From Strongylocentrotus purpuratus (lineage: Eukaryota > Echinodermata > Echinoidea > Camarodonta > Strongylocentrotidae), in contig NW_022145610.1 in the NCBI RefSeq assembly GCF_000002235.5, positions 683,271 through 747,270 on the forward strand: a stretch of DNA of 64,000 bases, given 5' to 3'. Below are positions 27,231 through 39,640 of the stretch, piece after piece. A program made the translations under genes and the position numbers. Position 1 is the first letter of the stretch. Each line of letters starts with the position of its first letter. Below the pieces are notes generated by a model. That model ran no database searches, was not told the origin of the DNA, and worked only from the letters and a program-made list of their open reading frames with translations.

Positions 27231-29445
27231 CAAACTTTCAAGGAAACCCTGCAACTACAGTCATTACAACTTATTGCCCAACCAACGTAATGAACGAGGA
27301 TATCATTGAAGGACACTACGACAATTCAAAAGGAAAACAGCACGATTGGAAACTTCTCAGCACTGACAACCACCTTCAGAAGCTATACAGCATTGAAGTC
27401 CGCAATAGGTTCCAGCCCCTAGAGAAGGAGGAAGAATCAGCTACCGAGGGGTATGAGCGATTCATAACAGCACATAAGGAGGCTACTGAGAAAGTTATCC
27501 CAGTGAAAAAGAAGACAAGAAAGTTGCATTTTCCCAACGATACACGTGTAATCAGTGCTAGAAATAAGATCAATAAAGCCTACATGGAGTACCAGAAAGA
27601 TACAACTGATGAAAATCGGCAGATCTACAAGCAAGCCAAGCACAACCTTGAAGAAGCATACAATGTAGTTATAGAAGAAGATCTTGATAGTAAACTAAAA
27701 GATGTGGAGAGAGCGCATGCCAACAGTAAACATGGGCAGAGCTGGAGACTCATAAATGACAAAACCGGAAGGAAAGCATCTCCGAAAGGGCAGTTAAAAG
27801 GAGACACACAGAAAGACAGGGTCATAAACTGGTTCAACCACTTCAAGAATCTTCTTGGAAGCCCTCCTGATATAGATGATGAGGATGAAGAAATTCTGCC
27901 TATACTAGAGAGTCTGAACATCAAGACAGGGCCATTTGATCTTAAAGAATATTCAAAGGCTATAAAGTCACTAGTAGAAGGGAAGAGCTTTGGGGAAGAT
28001 GGCATACCACCAGAGGTTCTAAAAAGATGTGACATGGATGAAATCATTCTGAGTTTCTGCAACAACGCTCTGATCAATGAAGAAAAGCCCCACCAATGGT
28101 CCATACTGAACATTGTACCAATACCAAAGTCTGGAGACCTGAGCCAAGGAGGAAACTATCGAGGAATCAGTCTAAGCTCCATCGTGGCCAAAACTTTCAA
28201 TAGATTGATTTTGAACAGGATCAGACCTGTACTTGATAGTCACCTGAGAACCAACCAAAATGGATTCAGAGTTGGAAGGACCACAGTGGGACATATTTTG
28301 GCACTTCGCAGGCTTATAGAAGGAGTAAAAGAAATCAGCTCCCGGCTATTATCACATTTATTGACTTCGCAAAGCCTTCGATACCATCCACAGAGGCAAG
28401 ATGTTGAAGATCCTTACTGCATATGGCATACCGGAACAACTGGTGAATGCTATCGGCAAGATGTACGAAGACACCAAAGCAAAAGTAATATCACCTGATG
28501 GAGAGACTGACCTCTTTGAAATCATGGCTGGTGTGCTTCAAGGTGACACGCTTGCACCTTACCTATTTGTAATAGTCCTCGATTATGCCTTGCGAGCAGC
28601 TATAGACGGCCATGAAGAAGAACTTGGATTCCAACTAGAAAGAAGGAGAAGTAGAAGAGTTGGTCCGGAAATCATAACAGACCTAGATTTCGCCGATGAC
28701 ATAGCCCTGTTATCTGAGGAATTAAAGCAAGCCCAAAAACTCTTGAGCAGGGTGGAGACATCGGTAGGCAAGGTCGGGCTCCGGATGAATTCAGGCAAAA
28801 CCAAGTTCATGTCATTCAATCACAGGGGGATCATCACTATAAAAACAAATGATGTAATTCAGTTGGAGAATGTACCTGATTTCAAGTACCTGGGAGCACT
28901 GATGGTGAGCACAGAAAAAGATGTGAAAGCTCGTAAGTCAGCAGCATGGAGAGCGTGTAGCAAGCTTGGAAGAATCTGGAAATCTTCTTTTCCTAGGCAG
29001 TTCAAACAACGTTTGTTTGTTGCTACAGTTGAATCTGTGCTTCTATACGGCTGCGAAGCATGGGCAGTTACAACAAAGCTGGCAAAAGAATTAGATGGTT
29101 GCTACACCAGACTTCTTAAGACAGCATTCAACGTGCACTGGAGCCAGCATATAACCAATAAGGAGCTGTACGGGAATCTACCAAAAGTATCAGAAAAGAT
29201 CAGGGAAAGAAGACTACGTTTTGCAGGCCACAGCTGTAGGAACATCAATGAACCAATATATCAGCTTTTACTCTGGAAGCCTAAACACGGGAAGAAGAAA
29301 CCTGGAAGACCTCATCTTACTTACACAGACCTACTCAAGAAGGATACGGGACTTGAACTGTCAGAGATAAAAGCAGCCATGCTGGACAGGCATGTGTGGA
29401 TGGCCATCACAGCTCGGGCAGTTGACCCGACTTAAGCAAGTAAGC
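27231..29445 (+). mobile_element. Truncated RTE-like LINE inserted in the array
   Basis: The element is flanked by an 11-bp direct repeat ATATGACGTTG (27220-27230 and 29446-29456), which is the target-site duplication. It begins inside the endonuclease domain and runs through reverse transcriptase to a stop at 29433-29435, leaving only about ten bases (AAGCAAGTAAGC-type) of 3' UTR. The protein type matches what databases call craniofacial development protein 2-like or endonuclease-reverse transcriptase, which are RTE-like non-LTR retrotransposons. Confidence 0.88.
27249..29435 (+). pseudogene. RTE-like endonuclease/reverse transcriptase, broken
   Basis: The start GNPATTVITTYCPTNVMNE is mid-endonuclease. 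The frame then jumps to KQHDWKLLSTDNHLQKLY, so the second half of the endonuclease is deleted. Reverse transcriptase motifs follow: FGEDGIPPEVLKR, PIPKSGDLSQGGNYRGISL, NQNGFRVGRTT, FIDFAK, GVLQGDTLAPYLF and the catalytic FADD at 28689. The C-terminal part includes YLGALM and YGCEAWAVTTKLAKEL. Two single-base losses break the frame, near 28332 (AAAGAAATCAGCTCC) and near 28373 (GCAAAGCCTTCGA). Otherwise it is little decayed, so the insertion is fairly recent. Confidence 0.88.
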
Positions 29446-29456
29446 ATATGACGTTG

Positions 29457-29859
29457 GGCCAACGTACCAGATACGACCTAGTACCTACATCTCTTTCAAC
29501 ATTATTTTGTGAGCATGTCGCGTTAAACTGATAAATTGTATATTGTGAGTACATCTCCGCCACAATGCGAGGGAAAGAGCATGAGAAATTGTTAAAGTAT
29601 GGACCTATTAGACTAATTAAAGTAATCATTGATAATCCCCTGTCTGAATGAAAGTGAAAGTGAGTACGAGTGCACCGCTCGGCGTAGGCTTAGCATGCTC
29701 AACCGCTGCGTTCAATTGAAAGTGTGAGTGATGGCTATGATCAGCCTGCACACGTGCACACAGGGCAGTTAGCGCTCGCCTCCTTTAGTCTTTTTGAGAG
29801 GGGGCCGAAGTGTCGGCATCAAATGCATTGAGTGTTTACCGTGATGAAATAGATGTTAA
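29457..29859. other. Unassigned sequence right of the LINE
   Basis: Begins with the last trace of the array (GGCCAACGTACC) and is otherwise unrecognised. It is a little richer in GC near 29670-29800. Confidence 0.4.
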
Positions 29860-30460
29860 TATGTTCCTGACCTAGAGTTAGACCTAGATGATGCACTGAT
29901 GCACCATGTTGACAGCGTCCGTGACAGTGATGATGTTCTTCACAATATGCAATATCGACCATGAATCAAATGATTGTGAATCTGTTGGTGTTACAAGTGT
30001 TGAAGGTGCTGATGCATTGTTCGAAAGACCAATTGAATTAAATACTGATCTTGATATATAGTGCTGAATGGGAACACGCATCAGTTTTGTTTATTCAGAT
30101 CTAAATGGTATTATAGTCTCTATACTATAGTCTCTGATACTTTCAGATTTGGAAGTAGGCCTCCTATACTGTAGTTGATCAATACAGATGATGCTGAAGA
30201 TGATTTAGTTTGAAAAGGAATAAATTACGAGATTGTGCTGTGAGTTCCAATATCCCGCTAGTACATGCATGTCCCTCTTGAAATCTTACAAGGGAGTGTG
30301 CCAAGTCTCCCAAAAGATGCAAGAACTTTGTATCAACAAATTTGGTGGATTCTGAGTGTGATGTGAAAGAGGTAGCTGGTGGGAATTACAATCATTTTGG
30401 CATTTGCAATCATTTAAAGTCGCAATTGGCCAAAAAACAAAATTTGATCAAATAATAAAT
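29860..30460 (+). pseudogene. Decayed transposase-like coding fragments
   Basis: Three frame-broken stretches look protein-derived: LELDLDDALMHHVDSVRDSD (from about 29875), DHESNDCESVGVTSVEGADA (from about 29957) and, near 30290-30455, LPKDARTL in one frame and CDVKEVAGGNYNHFGICNHL in another. The last two resemble a conserved block (LPKDxRTL, GGxYxHFGI) that I associate with proteins encoded by invertebrate DNA transposons. The family assignment is tentative. Confidence 0.3.
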
Positions 30461-30765
30461 AGGAAAAAACTATTGGGGGCGGGGGTAACACTGATTCCAT
30501 AATTCTGGTATTTTCATTCACACATTTGATTATTGCTGCATTTGTATTCTCATTTTCAAATCAGTTGTTATTATCTATGCACAAGCATGTTAAATTGCTA
30601 TGGTTTGAAAGAAAGGTAAATATTCTAATGATTTATATTTCAATTCTGACGTTCTTTATTAATACATTCAAATCTATATAGCTCTCCAAAATCCCAATAC
30701 TTTTTTTCCTTATAATCCCTACAATTCTGAAATTAAATCCTGCATTTCATATCGTCAACTTCCAG

Positions 30766-30909
30766 GTTCCTCTACCCGTCCAGATCCAGCTACCCCTACC
30801 TACTCCAGAACAGCAATAAGCAGCACCTAGGACCCCTTCGATCTCGACCCCATCAACCTCCAGAACACTGTCGACCCCAACGACCCCATTGACCTCAACA
30901 TTCAGAAAT
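30766..30909 (+). other. GC-rich exon-like island
   Basis: An acceptor-like CAACTTCCAG precedes C/A-rich sequence that ends at a donor-like GG|GTATGT. One frame reads DPFDLDPINLQNTVDPNDPI, an Asp/Pro-rich low-complexity peptide, but it is closed upstream by TAG. It could be a decayed exon or transposon coding remnant. Confidence 0.22.
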
Positions 30910-32865
30910 ATGGGTATGTCGTTTTGCATATTATTCACTTTGTCTGTAGTTATATACATGTAGACAGGATAGCTAATGCATTTTTTGTATTCGTTATATT
31001 TGTGCCCTGCACAGAAAGTACATATGTACTGGATTGATGTATGTTTGTGTATGACATAGCTGCTAATAACGGATGCAAGTATCTTTTCCCTCATTATATT
31101 GAGAAACTGCATTGTGATCACTTACAAAACTATTCAACAACAACAAATCATGAAATACTGCTTAAAGCTGTATTTTTGGAAACAATTCTGAATGCAGGGT
31201 GACACAAGAAACAAAACACAGTCAATTGATTTAATTTTTGTATAAGCAACTAACGATATAGCTTTGTGTTTTTGTTTTAATTTGAAGCCTCTCTCAAGTA
31301 TTGGGAGCTTCACATTTCACTTCAATTTTATAATGATATGAAAGAGGATGCCATTAAACACTGCACTCTTCTGCAAACATTTGCCCTAAAAAAAGAACGA
31401 ATACAAACTTACTAACTTAGGGTTTTGTGATGTAAGCAGAAAACCCAAATTTGGAATTCTTTCATCCATATTCTACTTCAAACACATTTGTTAGGGAAAT
31501 ATTATATTTGCAGAAGTGCCCGGGTGTTAATGACATCCTCTTTCACCTCATACCATTTAGGTGAGATTGTGCCTTCTATTATTTGGCTAATTTGGGGATC
31601 CAACACTTAAGAGGGTCTTTAAAGTGTTATCATGAGCGTCCCTGGACGGTGTGCGCGCTCTATTATTGCAATGACGAATATCGTCATTGCCTTGTTTTCG
31701 TTCACGTTCTTCCAAATTAATTTCTTCTTCTTCTTCTTCTTCCCAGGAAATCACATTCGTTTTGCACGTAGTGTTTGTTATTCCTAGTTAGGTGCTTTCC
31801 TCATGTCCATTTCCGTTTAAATTTCATAGGCATAGTCTCTAGCATCTCATCAAGATCACCTATTTTTTCGATTTTCAAAATCACTCATGCATAACCATCA
31901 AGGCGCTATTTTGTCCGTTTCTGGTCCATTTTTAGGCCTTTCTTTCTTCCTTCCTATCTCCACTATCCTAGATCCTACAATCTTCTAATAAAGTCCTCTA
32001 GATAGTCTAAGAGATGTTCTTTCATCTGCGACAAATAGCCTGCCCTTCAAAATGCCATCTTTGTACTCAAAATTCAAATCCGAAACCGACTCCATCAAAT
32101 ATCTCTCAAATTCATGAAAAATTGACCCGTATAACTCTAAAACTGCATAACTTTATCATATAAATTCCGTTTTGTTTTTAAATCTCACCGTATCCTTATC
32201 TTACGATTGCGCATAGTCATGCTTAATTTCACGCTCCAATGAATATGCAAAACATAAATAACACCCTCTAAAGTTCTGGGACTTGGCTTTCTTTCTGTGG
32301 CCGTATCTCTATTGTGTCTTGGCAATCCCGTACCCTTTTTTGCATTTAGATACTTGAACATATGCCCTTTCCAGCCATATACAAAATTATATACCCTTAT
32401 ATTGACCAAGTTTGAGAAAATTGCCCTCCAAATTCGCCATTTTCAAGAAAATTGCGAAAAAAACTTCAACTTGCTCTAAAATTGCGATCATTATACCTAC
32501 AACAAGAAACTTGTCAGACACATGTATCAATATACATGACAACTGTCCGCTAAGTTTGGTAAATTTTAATGACGTCAGCGCAAAGTTATCGCTAAAAATG
32601 ATCAATTTACTATGCATTACGTAATAGCGTGTTAAATGCGTGCAGTACATTGCGCGCAGATGACAATGGTGTCAAACTGACCGCAATGAAGTGCCCTTTC
32701 GGATGATACCAAGTATGATATATGTTCACACACAAATTGTGAGTTAATTCCATTTTAGACACATATATTATACTGTGATAATTATGTTAGTATAGACGAC
32801 CGTTAGTGCCAGATCGCCCGTCATTGCACGCATATCGTTGTGCCACGATTGCAGGTCTAGTTATT

Positions 32866-32930
32866 ATTATTATTATTATTATTATTATTTAATTATATTA
32901 TTATTATTATTATTATTATCAATCAAACAT
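32866..32930. repeat. TTA microsatellite
   Basis: Repeated ATT units with one interruption (TTTAATTATA). Confidence 0.95.
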
Positions 32931-33310
32931 CTCTACACTGAGCAAGCAGAAACTATAATTTGGTTCTTTCTATTGAAGAATACTGCCATTTTACTTAAAG
33001 TGTATATTTCCTTTGTTAAGAACAGTGTTTGATGCTATTCGAATTAAACAATACTAAAATAAAAGAAATCCATTCCTTTCTAATTTCCATACTACTAGGT
33101 CGTTCGCCCTAAAATTTAAATGAAGTTATTTTTCATGACAAAGTACGTCTATCCATGAAATTTCATCAAAATTAGGGATGATGTGCCACTCAGAACTACT
33201 TTCCTTGAATGCCGTACTATTTGATTAATATCCGTACTATTTCAAGGTGATGTTTCCATGATCTGCTTTTAAATTTTGTTTGGTTTCTTTCTTCTTCTTT
33301 TTTGCCGCAG

Positions 33311-33360
33311 ATGCCGAAGATGTACCACCACAAGCTAGTCAAGATTTTGAGTCCGACTAA
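33311..33360 (+). other. Possible terminal coding exon
   Basis: A pyrimidine tract and GCCGCAG precede a frame reading (D)AEDVPPQASQDFESD and a stop, which looks like an acidic protein C-terminus. About 1.35 kb of AT-rich sequence to AATAAACTTTT near 34708 could be a 3' UTR. No upstream exon with a matching phase was recognised. Confidence 0.25.
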
Positions 33361-34984
33361 CCAATTCTTTAAAGGTCCACTGACTTAGGAAATTTAAAGC
33401 TAATATTTTTTGTATCGAGACCCATTTTTAAGCAACATAAACAATTGAGTCATAAATAAACGCCTCCTCATATTTTTTTACACATTTTTGAAAACATCTC
33501 CAAGTTGCTCGTTTAATGGGGAACCCCGCCCCTTAAAATTCTCAGAGTTTCTCGGAATGATTGACCAAAGGATTTGTGATGTTATATCAAGAACGATCTC
33601 GGCTTAGGCGAGCTACAGTGCTTGCTAGCCAGCTCTGCAAGCATATGTTTTGTACACAAACATAAACAATTTTTTTTTTTGAAATTAGATATTAAATAAG
33701 AGAGCCATACCATCTAAGTGACTGAATCTGTTTTTGTACAACCTTCTTCTCAATTTTAAAGAAATATTGAAAGTGGTATATACAGTGAAGAAACTTGTGT
33801 TTTTCCCTTTACAAGCTCTGCTCTTTCTTATTTTCTCTTTCAAATTATCTCTCTTGTTATATAAACATTTAGCGATTGCTTTATTTCACACATTCAAGCA
33901 ATGTAGCCTATCCCTCCTGACATAAAAAAGTTGGTAGATGTGTTTATAACAATAGATATGGCGACGAAATTTATCAGCATCTCTAAAATGCTTAAGCAAC
34001 AAAATGTTGGCAATTTCTCTGAATTTTATTTTTTTATGGAAACGCAAATGGTGGACACTTTATTCATTTCTTTATATTTTTGTGCTGTACAATTATGTAG
34101 AGGAACCCTCCTGAAACAAGGACATTAGAACGACCCAGCAGTGTAGAATCTTGTCATAAGCAATCGTGTTCGTCTGCCAGAAAGCTTGTTTTGTTTTAGT
34201 CGGGAAGTTGTGAGGATTGTTTATTATATTCGTACAATGAATGTCAGCATGTTATGTTGTGTTAAGTGTAAGCGAGACTTCATTTTATAACAGCTCCTAT
34301 CGTCCTAGCATTCATTGACAGTATATTGTGACACAGTGAAATTCCTTGAACTTGAAACTATGTTTACATCTTTTTTTAATTCAAACGAAAGTACCAAAGA
34401 AAATGTACAAGAATTGTACTTACATTTACAACAGTTTGTTTATACACATAAAATAAAGCATGTGTTATTACAAAATCAGTTTATTTCCTTGTTCTTTTTT
34501 GTGGAGAAATTGATGTATTCAGAGCAAATTCTAAGAAGCAAGATGGTGAACTTGTCATTAAAATTGGACACAAAAGTTGTTATTAAGTTTAGATAGTGAT
34601 TAAAATGTACCAGAAAATAGACATGACGAAATTAAAATAACATGACCCTCTTGCTGCAATATTTTTTATTATACATATGTTCCAGAGGGATGTAAATCGA
34701 GTTCTATAATAAACTTTTCTGAATTACAGTCTGATTTTGATGAAATTGTTACTATTTCATTTTGTTGATTTTGCTCTGTTAATTTATGTAATCCAATCTT
34801 AAATTTCCTGGCTCTTCATTGGCACGTTGTGATGCATGTGTTTGAATGATTGTACATGTCCAATGTAGTATGATCTTGACGATGTTATTATGAACGGACG
34901 ACTGATGTTGGTGTGAATGTGTTATCGAGTTGGTGTTGGTAATGTCAGAATGATGTTGGCGTGAACTGGAAAGGGGAGGTACGA

Positions 34985-35270
34985 CGTCGGCACATGGTGG
35001 GATAGGGGTTGGCATTATGTTAGGACAATGTCGGGGAGACGTCGGCACATGGTGGAAAAGGGGTTGTCATTACGTTTGTCCTACGTCGGCACATGGTGGG
35101 ATAGGGGTTGGCATTATGTTAGGACAACGTCGGGGAGATGTCGGCACATGGTGGAAAAGGGGTTGACGTGACGTTGGTCATCCATCGGGGAGGGGACGTT
35201 GGCATTACGTTGGTCCGCTGTTAGCTTAATGATATTTCGTCGCTGTCTAGCCAACGTTGGTCCGCCGGCA
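34985..35270. repeat. GTCGGCACATGGTGG / CGTTGG-type array
   Basis: Units starting GTCGGCACATGGTGG lie near 34985, 35041, 35084 and 35140, so spacing alternates 56, 43 and 56 bp. They share GGGGTTGGCATTATGTTAGG and end in CAACGTTGGTCCGCCGG, a motif close to that of the 26530 array. Confidence 0.85.
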
Positions 35271-35294
35271 AGAAAGCCGTTGAAGCAATTTAAA

Positions 35295-36056
35295 ATAAAC
35301 TGTCGGAAGTAGTTGGTATTTTATACAAATTAAAACATTTCCCTTATAAGATTTTATTAATGATATACAATGCATTGTTTTTATCACAAATAAATTATTG
35401 CAATATTGTTTGGGCAAATTCAAATGATTATTTTATGAATAGATTATATAAATTAGAAAAGAATGCAATACGTATTATCTCAGGATCCCATTATCTTGCC
35501 CATACAAAACCTATTTTTGTCCGTTTTAAATTTCCTAATGTATTTGAATTGAATGACTATAACATTGTTATATTTATGTTTTTATGTCATAAAGGTATTA
35601 TTCCTCCTAGTCTATCAAACAAATTTATTTTGAATTCTGAAATACTTTCATATACAACTAGAAAATCATCTTATTTTCATACACCACCTCCTAATGTTAA
35701 AGCAAGCCCAACTATGAATACATTTAAACAGAGATACAAACAATTACGTTTTTGTGAATAGTATTTTATTGGTTTTTATATATATGCAATCAGGTGTTAG
35801 ATATTAGGTGTTAGTTGTTAGGTGTCAGGTGTTAAATGTTGTAGGTTAAAATTATTTATTATGTCGCAAGGGACCAGCACCACACAACGACTTAATCGTT
35901 CTTTCTTGCTGGTTCCTCATTCGTATATATATTTGTATTTTATGTTTATCTTTTTTTATGTTATTTGTATGTTCATTACTTATCTGTAAATATCAACGTT
36001 ATAATCATGTTTGTTTTTATATGACGAATGAAATAAAAGGAAATTAAATGAAATAA
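35295..36056 (+). mobile_element. 5'-truncated LINE 3' end
   Basis: From about 35302 it reads LSEVVGILYKLKHFPYKILL, then YNALFLSQINYCNIVWANSN and LYKLEKNAIRIISGSHYLAH, the C-terminal segment typical of CR1/jockey-like reverse transcriptases, ending at the stop at 35759-35761. A 3' UTR follows to a tail GACGAATGAAATAAAAGG. It retains an open frame of 133 codons from 35360, so it is only moderately old. Confidence 0.82.
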
Positions 36057-38712
36057 AGACGACTTTGAAAGGTCAGTCAAGGGTGAAGTTAGCAGACAAT
36101 ACAGGTCTGGAGTTAACATGACTGTTCACGACAATAAATCAGTTGTTGGTTGTCTTGAGAAGAGATCATGGTCGTTTGAACGTATAATTTGTAGAGTTGA
36201 TAACTAAATAAGCGTACAATACTGGTCTGTTTGTTGATGTTAAGGTAATGTTTCTCAAGAACGAAATGTGTATGAGATAATTGATATAAGTTACAGATAA
36301 GTTATATATTTAGACAAATCAAGTCTGCTTATATTGAACATTATTGGTGTAGATTTCATATATAACACATTATAGAAAGATATGATACATGTTACAAAGG
36401 TGTTGATCATTTATATTTGATTAGACAAGGTTGATTTTATTTGGCTGGGACCGAGTGTTTTTGGAAAGATATTGTAAGAGTGTATTTATATCGTTCGTAC
36501 CATTCTCTTTTTTCAGAGACTGGTACTCTTCTTTGCTTTACAATAAAGCTTGATTATAATTACGAGTATCGTAAATGGCACGTGTTTATGTTTCTTTATT
36601 TCAGTGTACCATGTGGCGATGGCAATAACGCACTGGGGTTTTATAACCATTGAGCCTGAACGTGATTGTACATGCTTTAGGAGCACGTTTGAACGCACTA
36701 AGAACGAAATGAGGACGAGCTGAACTGTCTCTGAACTAGTAAGAATGGGTTTAGTCGTATTCGGAATGAGGTAGAACTAGTTTTTTTTAAGGGTTTAGAT
36801 TGACTACGGACTGCCCTTGGGCTTCCTGGAAATGGTAAATTTACTGGATCTGATGTTGCTATAAACTGACTGTGGACGGGGTACAGACGAGATGAACGTA
36901 TCGAGGACTGTTAATGAACGAACTAGTATCGTATTATTGAAATTATTTACACATTGTACCCCGACCATTTCCTGTTTTGCAATTTTCTAGAACAGTTCCA
37001 GATCTTAGTGAGAACTAGTTTGGTGTGATGTGGGCTTTATATGACAAACATGGGAGAACACGGTCATAATAAAAAAGAGTAGTCCATGCCAAAAAAGACG
37101 TGAGAGATCGGGGGTACAGAAAACAATACAAAATGATGAGCTGAATGTGGGTTTGAGAAGAAGATGAGGAAAGAGAAATGCGCATTATCAAGGACATAAG
37201 CAAGAGAAGGCACAAAATGAGGATGAGGTATAATCTCGGTGGTGTTAATACGCGCCCGAAATTGAGGGGTTGATAGAAGGGCCGGTATGAACACCACCTT
37301 GGGAATGATGATTACCACCATCATCCTCATGACCGGTCATTAGTAAAATCATGTTATAAAAAATCATGTTATAAACAAAATAATACACAGAATTTTGTTA
37401 GAGCATAATTAGTGAAATTACCCACACTAAATACCTTCGAAACCGTCCAAACACCCTCGGCTGTCGCCTTGAGCGTGTAAAACTGTTCCAAAGGTACCTT
37501 TGTGCGGGTAATTGTTATGAATGCCCCACTGCTGTGTATTATGTGTATAATGTTGCCCCTCGAAATGGATTGAATTGAAATGGACTCTTGTCATGAACTG
37601 ATTTTGACAATATGATTTAGTCTTGACAAATAAAGTTTTTCTTTTTAGAGCTTTAATATTCCAAAATGAAGGGTCATACATCAGTTTGTCAAAATCATTT
37701 CCTTCTGAAAAGAGAAAAGTTACTCCAACTTAAGGTGCAACAGTTTACAGTAATTGTACGGGCTTTGCTAAAGAGTAATATGTCCCATTTGCAAGCCAAA
37801 CAAATTTAAAGGTTAAATCCCAACGGCATTTGAAGGACAATACTAATTTAGACTCTTCTCTCAATATGAAAGGGCTTGAAAGTAGCTTTTAGTGGGAAGA
37901 TAACATCAATTGGTTGTCGAATCGACTTAAGTGATTGCAATCTACTAAGTAATAGTCTGATTTTCAGACCCTTCTACCGAATGATCGTATGTTTTGTGCT
38001 GCACAAAGATTCAATCAATTTAATTTTGGCCATTACAAGAAGTGGGTTATTGATGTAGACAAATGTTCATATACCTGTTACAGCTCATCTTATGTATGCA
38101 ATTACCAAAGAAAAAATACGTCAGTCACTCACTCATTAGTGTCTGACAGTGAAATCTAGACGGTAAACGGGTTTTCTTGCATAATTTGTATACTAGGACA
38201 CTGTTAATGTTTACATTTCACAGATAGGACATACATTACATATTCATAATTCCTCCAAAGTTCTACAGAATTTGATGTTGGCTGCAAAAGGGACATAGTA
38301 TCTTTAAATGAGATCATATCGCCATTTTTTGAGTATTTGTTCCTTTATAGTGAAGTCGTGTGTTATCTTACCAAGGTGGCCTCTTTTTTAAGGTACAAGC
38401 ACCTTGTCAAATCCGATGTCATTTTGAGTCTAAACGTGTTAAAAGTACATGTTGAAAGATTTGATATAAGGCATGTATGCAAAGGTGATTGGAAAAAATG
38501 GTCTTTAACCACCCAAAAAGTATAGCTTACATAAAAAAAACGTGCAGTTGATAGCAGAAGTTTAGTTCAATGTAAATAATGGTGATATTGAACTATCAAA
38601 ATGGCGTGTGACGTCAAATGTGGGTCAACATGTTTGCGTTAGCGAATGAAAGCCTTTTGACATTTTTTTAGCATTTATTTTTCTTCCTTTCAACGGGAAC
38701 AAAATGTGGTTG
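36057..38712. other. AT-rich stretch without recognised genes
   Basis: No exon, known repeat or RNA gene is supported. Sequence left of 38713 gives the left half of the transposon target site (ATGTGGTTG). Confidence 0.45.
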
Positions 38713-38739
38713 CCCTTACAAAAAAAATCTATGATATTC

Positions 38740-39640
38740 CTATGTTACGGCTCTATGGTGAATGGTATTTCTATGATATATTATATGGTAGAATATATTT
38801 ATATGGTATACCACACAATTGCTGAATGGTGGAGTTCTATGGTCAATGGTATATGATTGATGCCGTCCTATGGTGTATGGTATTTCTATGATATATTATA
38901 TGGTAGACTATATTTCTATGGTATTTCTGTTGAATGGTTTCCCTATGGTGGAGGATATTTCAGTGGTAGCTCTATGGTGGATGATGACTTTATGGTATAT
39001 CAATGGTGGTTATGTGACTCTATGGTGGCTCTAAAGTGAATGGTAGATCTATGGTAGCTCTATGGTGGCTGTATGGTGTATGGTATTTCTACGGTATGTT
39101 ATATGGTAGAATATATTTCTATGGTATTTCTATTGAATGGTATCCCTATGGTGGAGGATATTTCAGTGGTAGCTCTATGGTGGATGATGACTTTATGGTA
39201 TATTTATGGTGGTTATGTGACTCTATGGTGGCTCTAAAGTGAATGGTAGATCTATGGTAGCTCTATGGAGGCTGTATGGTGTATGGTATTTCTACGGTAT
39301 GTTATATGGTAGAATATATTTCTATGGTATTTCTGTTGAATGGTATCCCTATGGTGGAGGATATTTCAGTGGTAGTTCTATGGTGGATGATGACTTTATG
39401 GTATATTAATGGTGGTTAGTGACTCTATGGTGGCTCTAAAGTGAATGGTAGATCTATGGTGGCTCTATGGTGTATGGTATTTCTACGGTATGATGTATGG
39501 TAGAGTATATTATATGGTATTTCCGTTGAATGGTATATCCCTGTGGTGTAAGATATTTTAGCAGTAGCTCTATGGTGGATGATGACTTTATGATATATTA
39601 CTAGTGGTTAGTGACTCTATGGTGGCTCTAACGTGGCACT
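38740..39640 (+). repeat. ~200-bp higher-order TATGGT repeat
   Basis: Four copies of a unit of about 200 bp, seen by GTGACTCTATGGTGGCTCTA near 39013, 39217, 39418 and 39607. Each unit is itself built of TATGGT, ATGGTGG and GAATGGTA motifs. The similar peptides translated from successive units (GGGYFSGSSMVDDDFMVY) reflect the repeat, not selection. Confidence 0.92.

Larger units (their letters stand above)
30461..34984. other. AT-rich stretch with two exon-like islands
   Basis: No full gene is supported over 4.5 kb. A GC-richer island lies at 30766-30909 and a possible terminal exon at 33311-33360. A TTA microsatellite lies at 32866-32930. Most of the rest is AT-rich and unrecognised. Confidence 0.45.

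Noticed and set aside
32838-33032. Tyr/Leu-rich frame
   Set aside because: It is driven by the TTA microsatellite.
36599-36653. TTTCAG followed by VPCGDGNNALGF, resembling a TSP1 exon start
   Set aside because: It stops after 15 residues, lacks the other cysteines and has no donor, so the CGDG match is probably chance.
38857-39242. Two similar Tyr/Gly/Met-rich frames
   Set aside because: They are successive copies of the 200-bp TATGGT repeat, whose units happen to lack stops.
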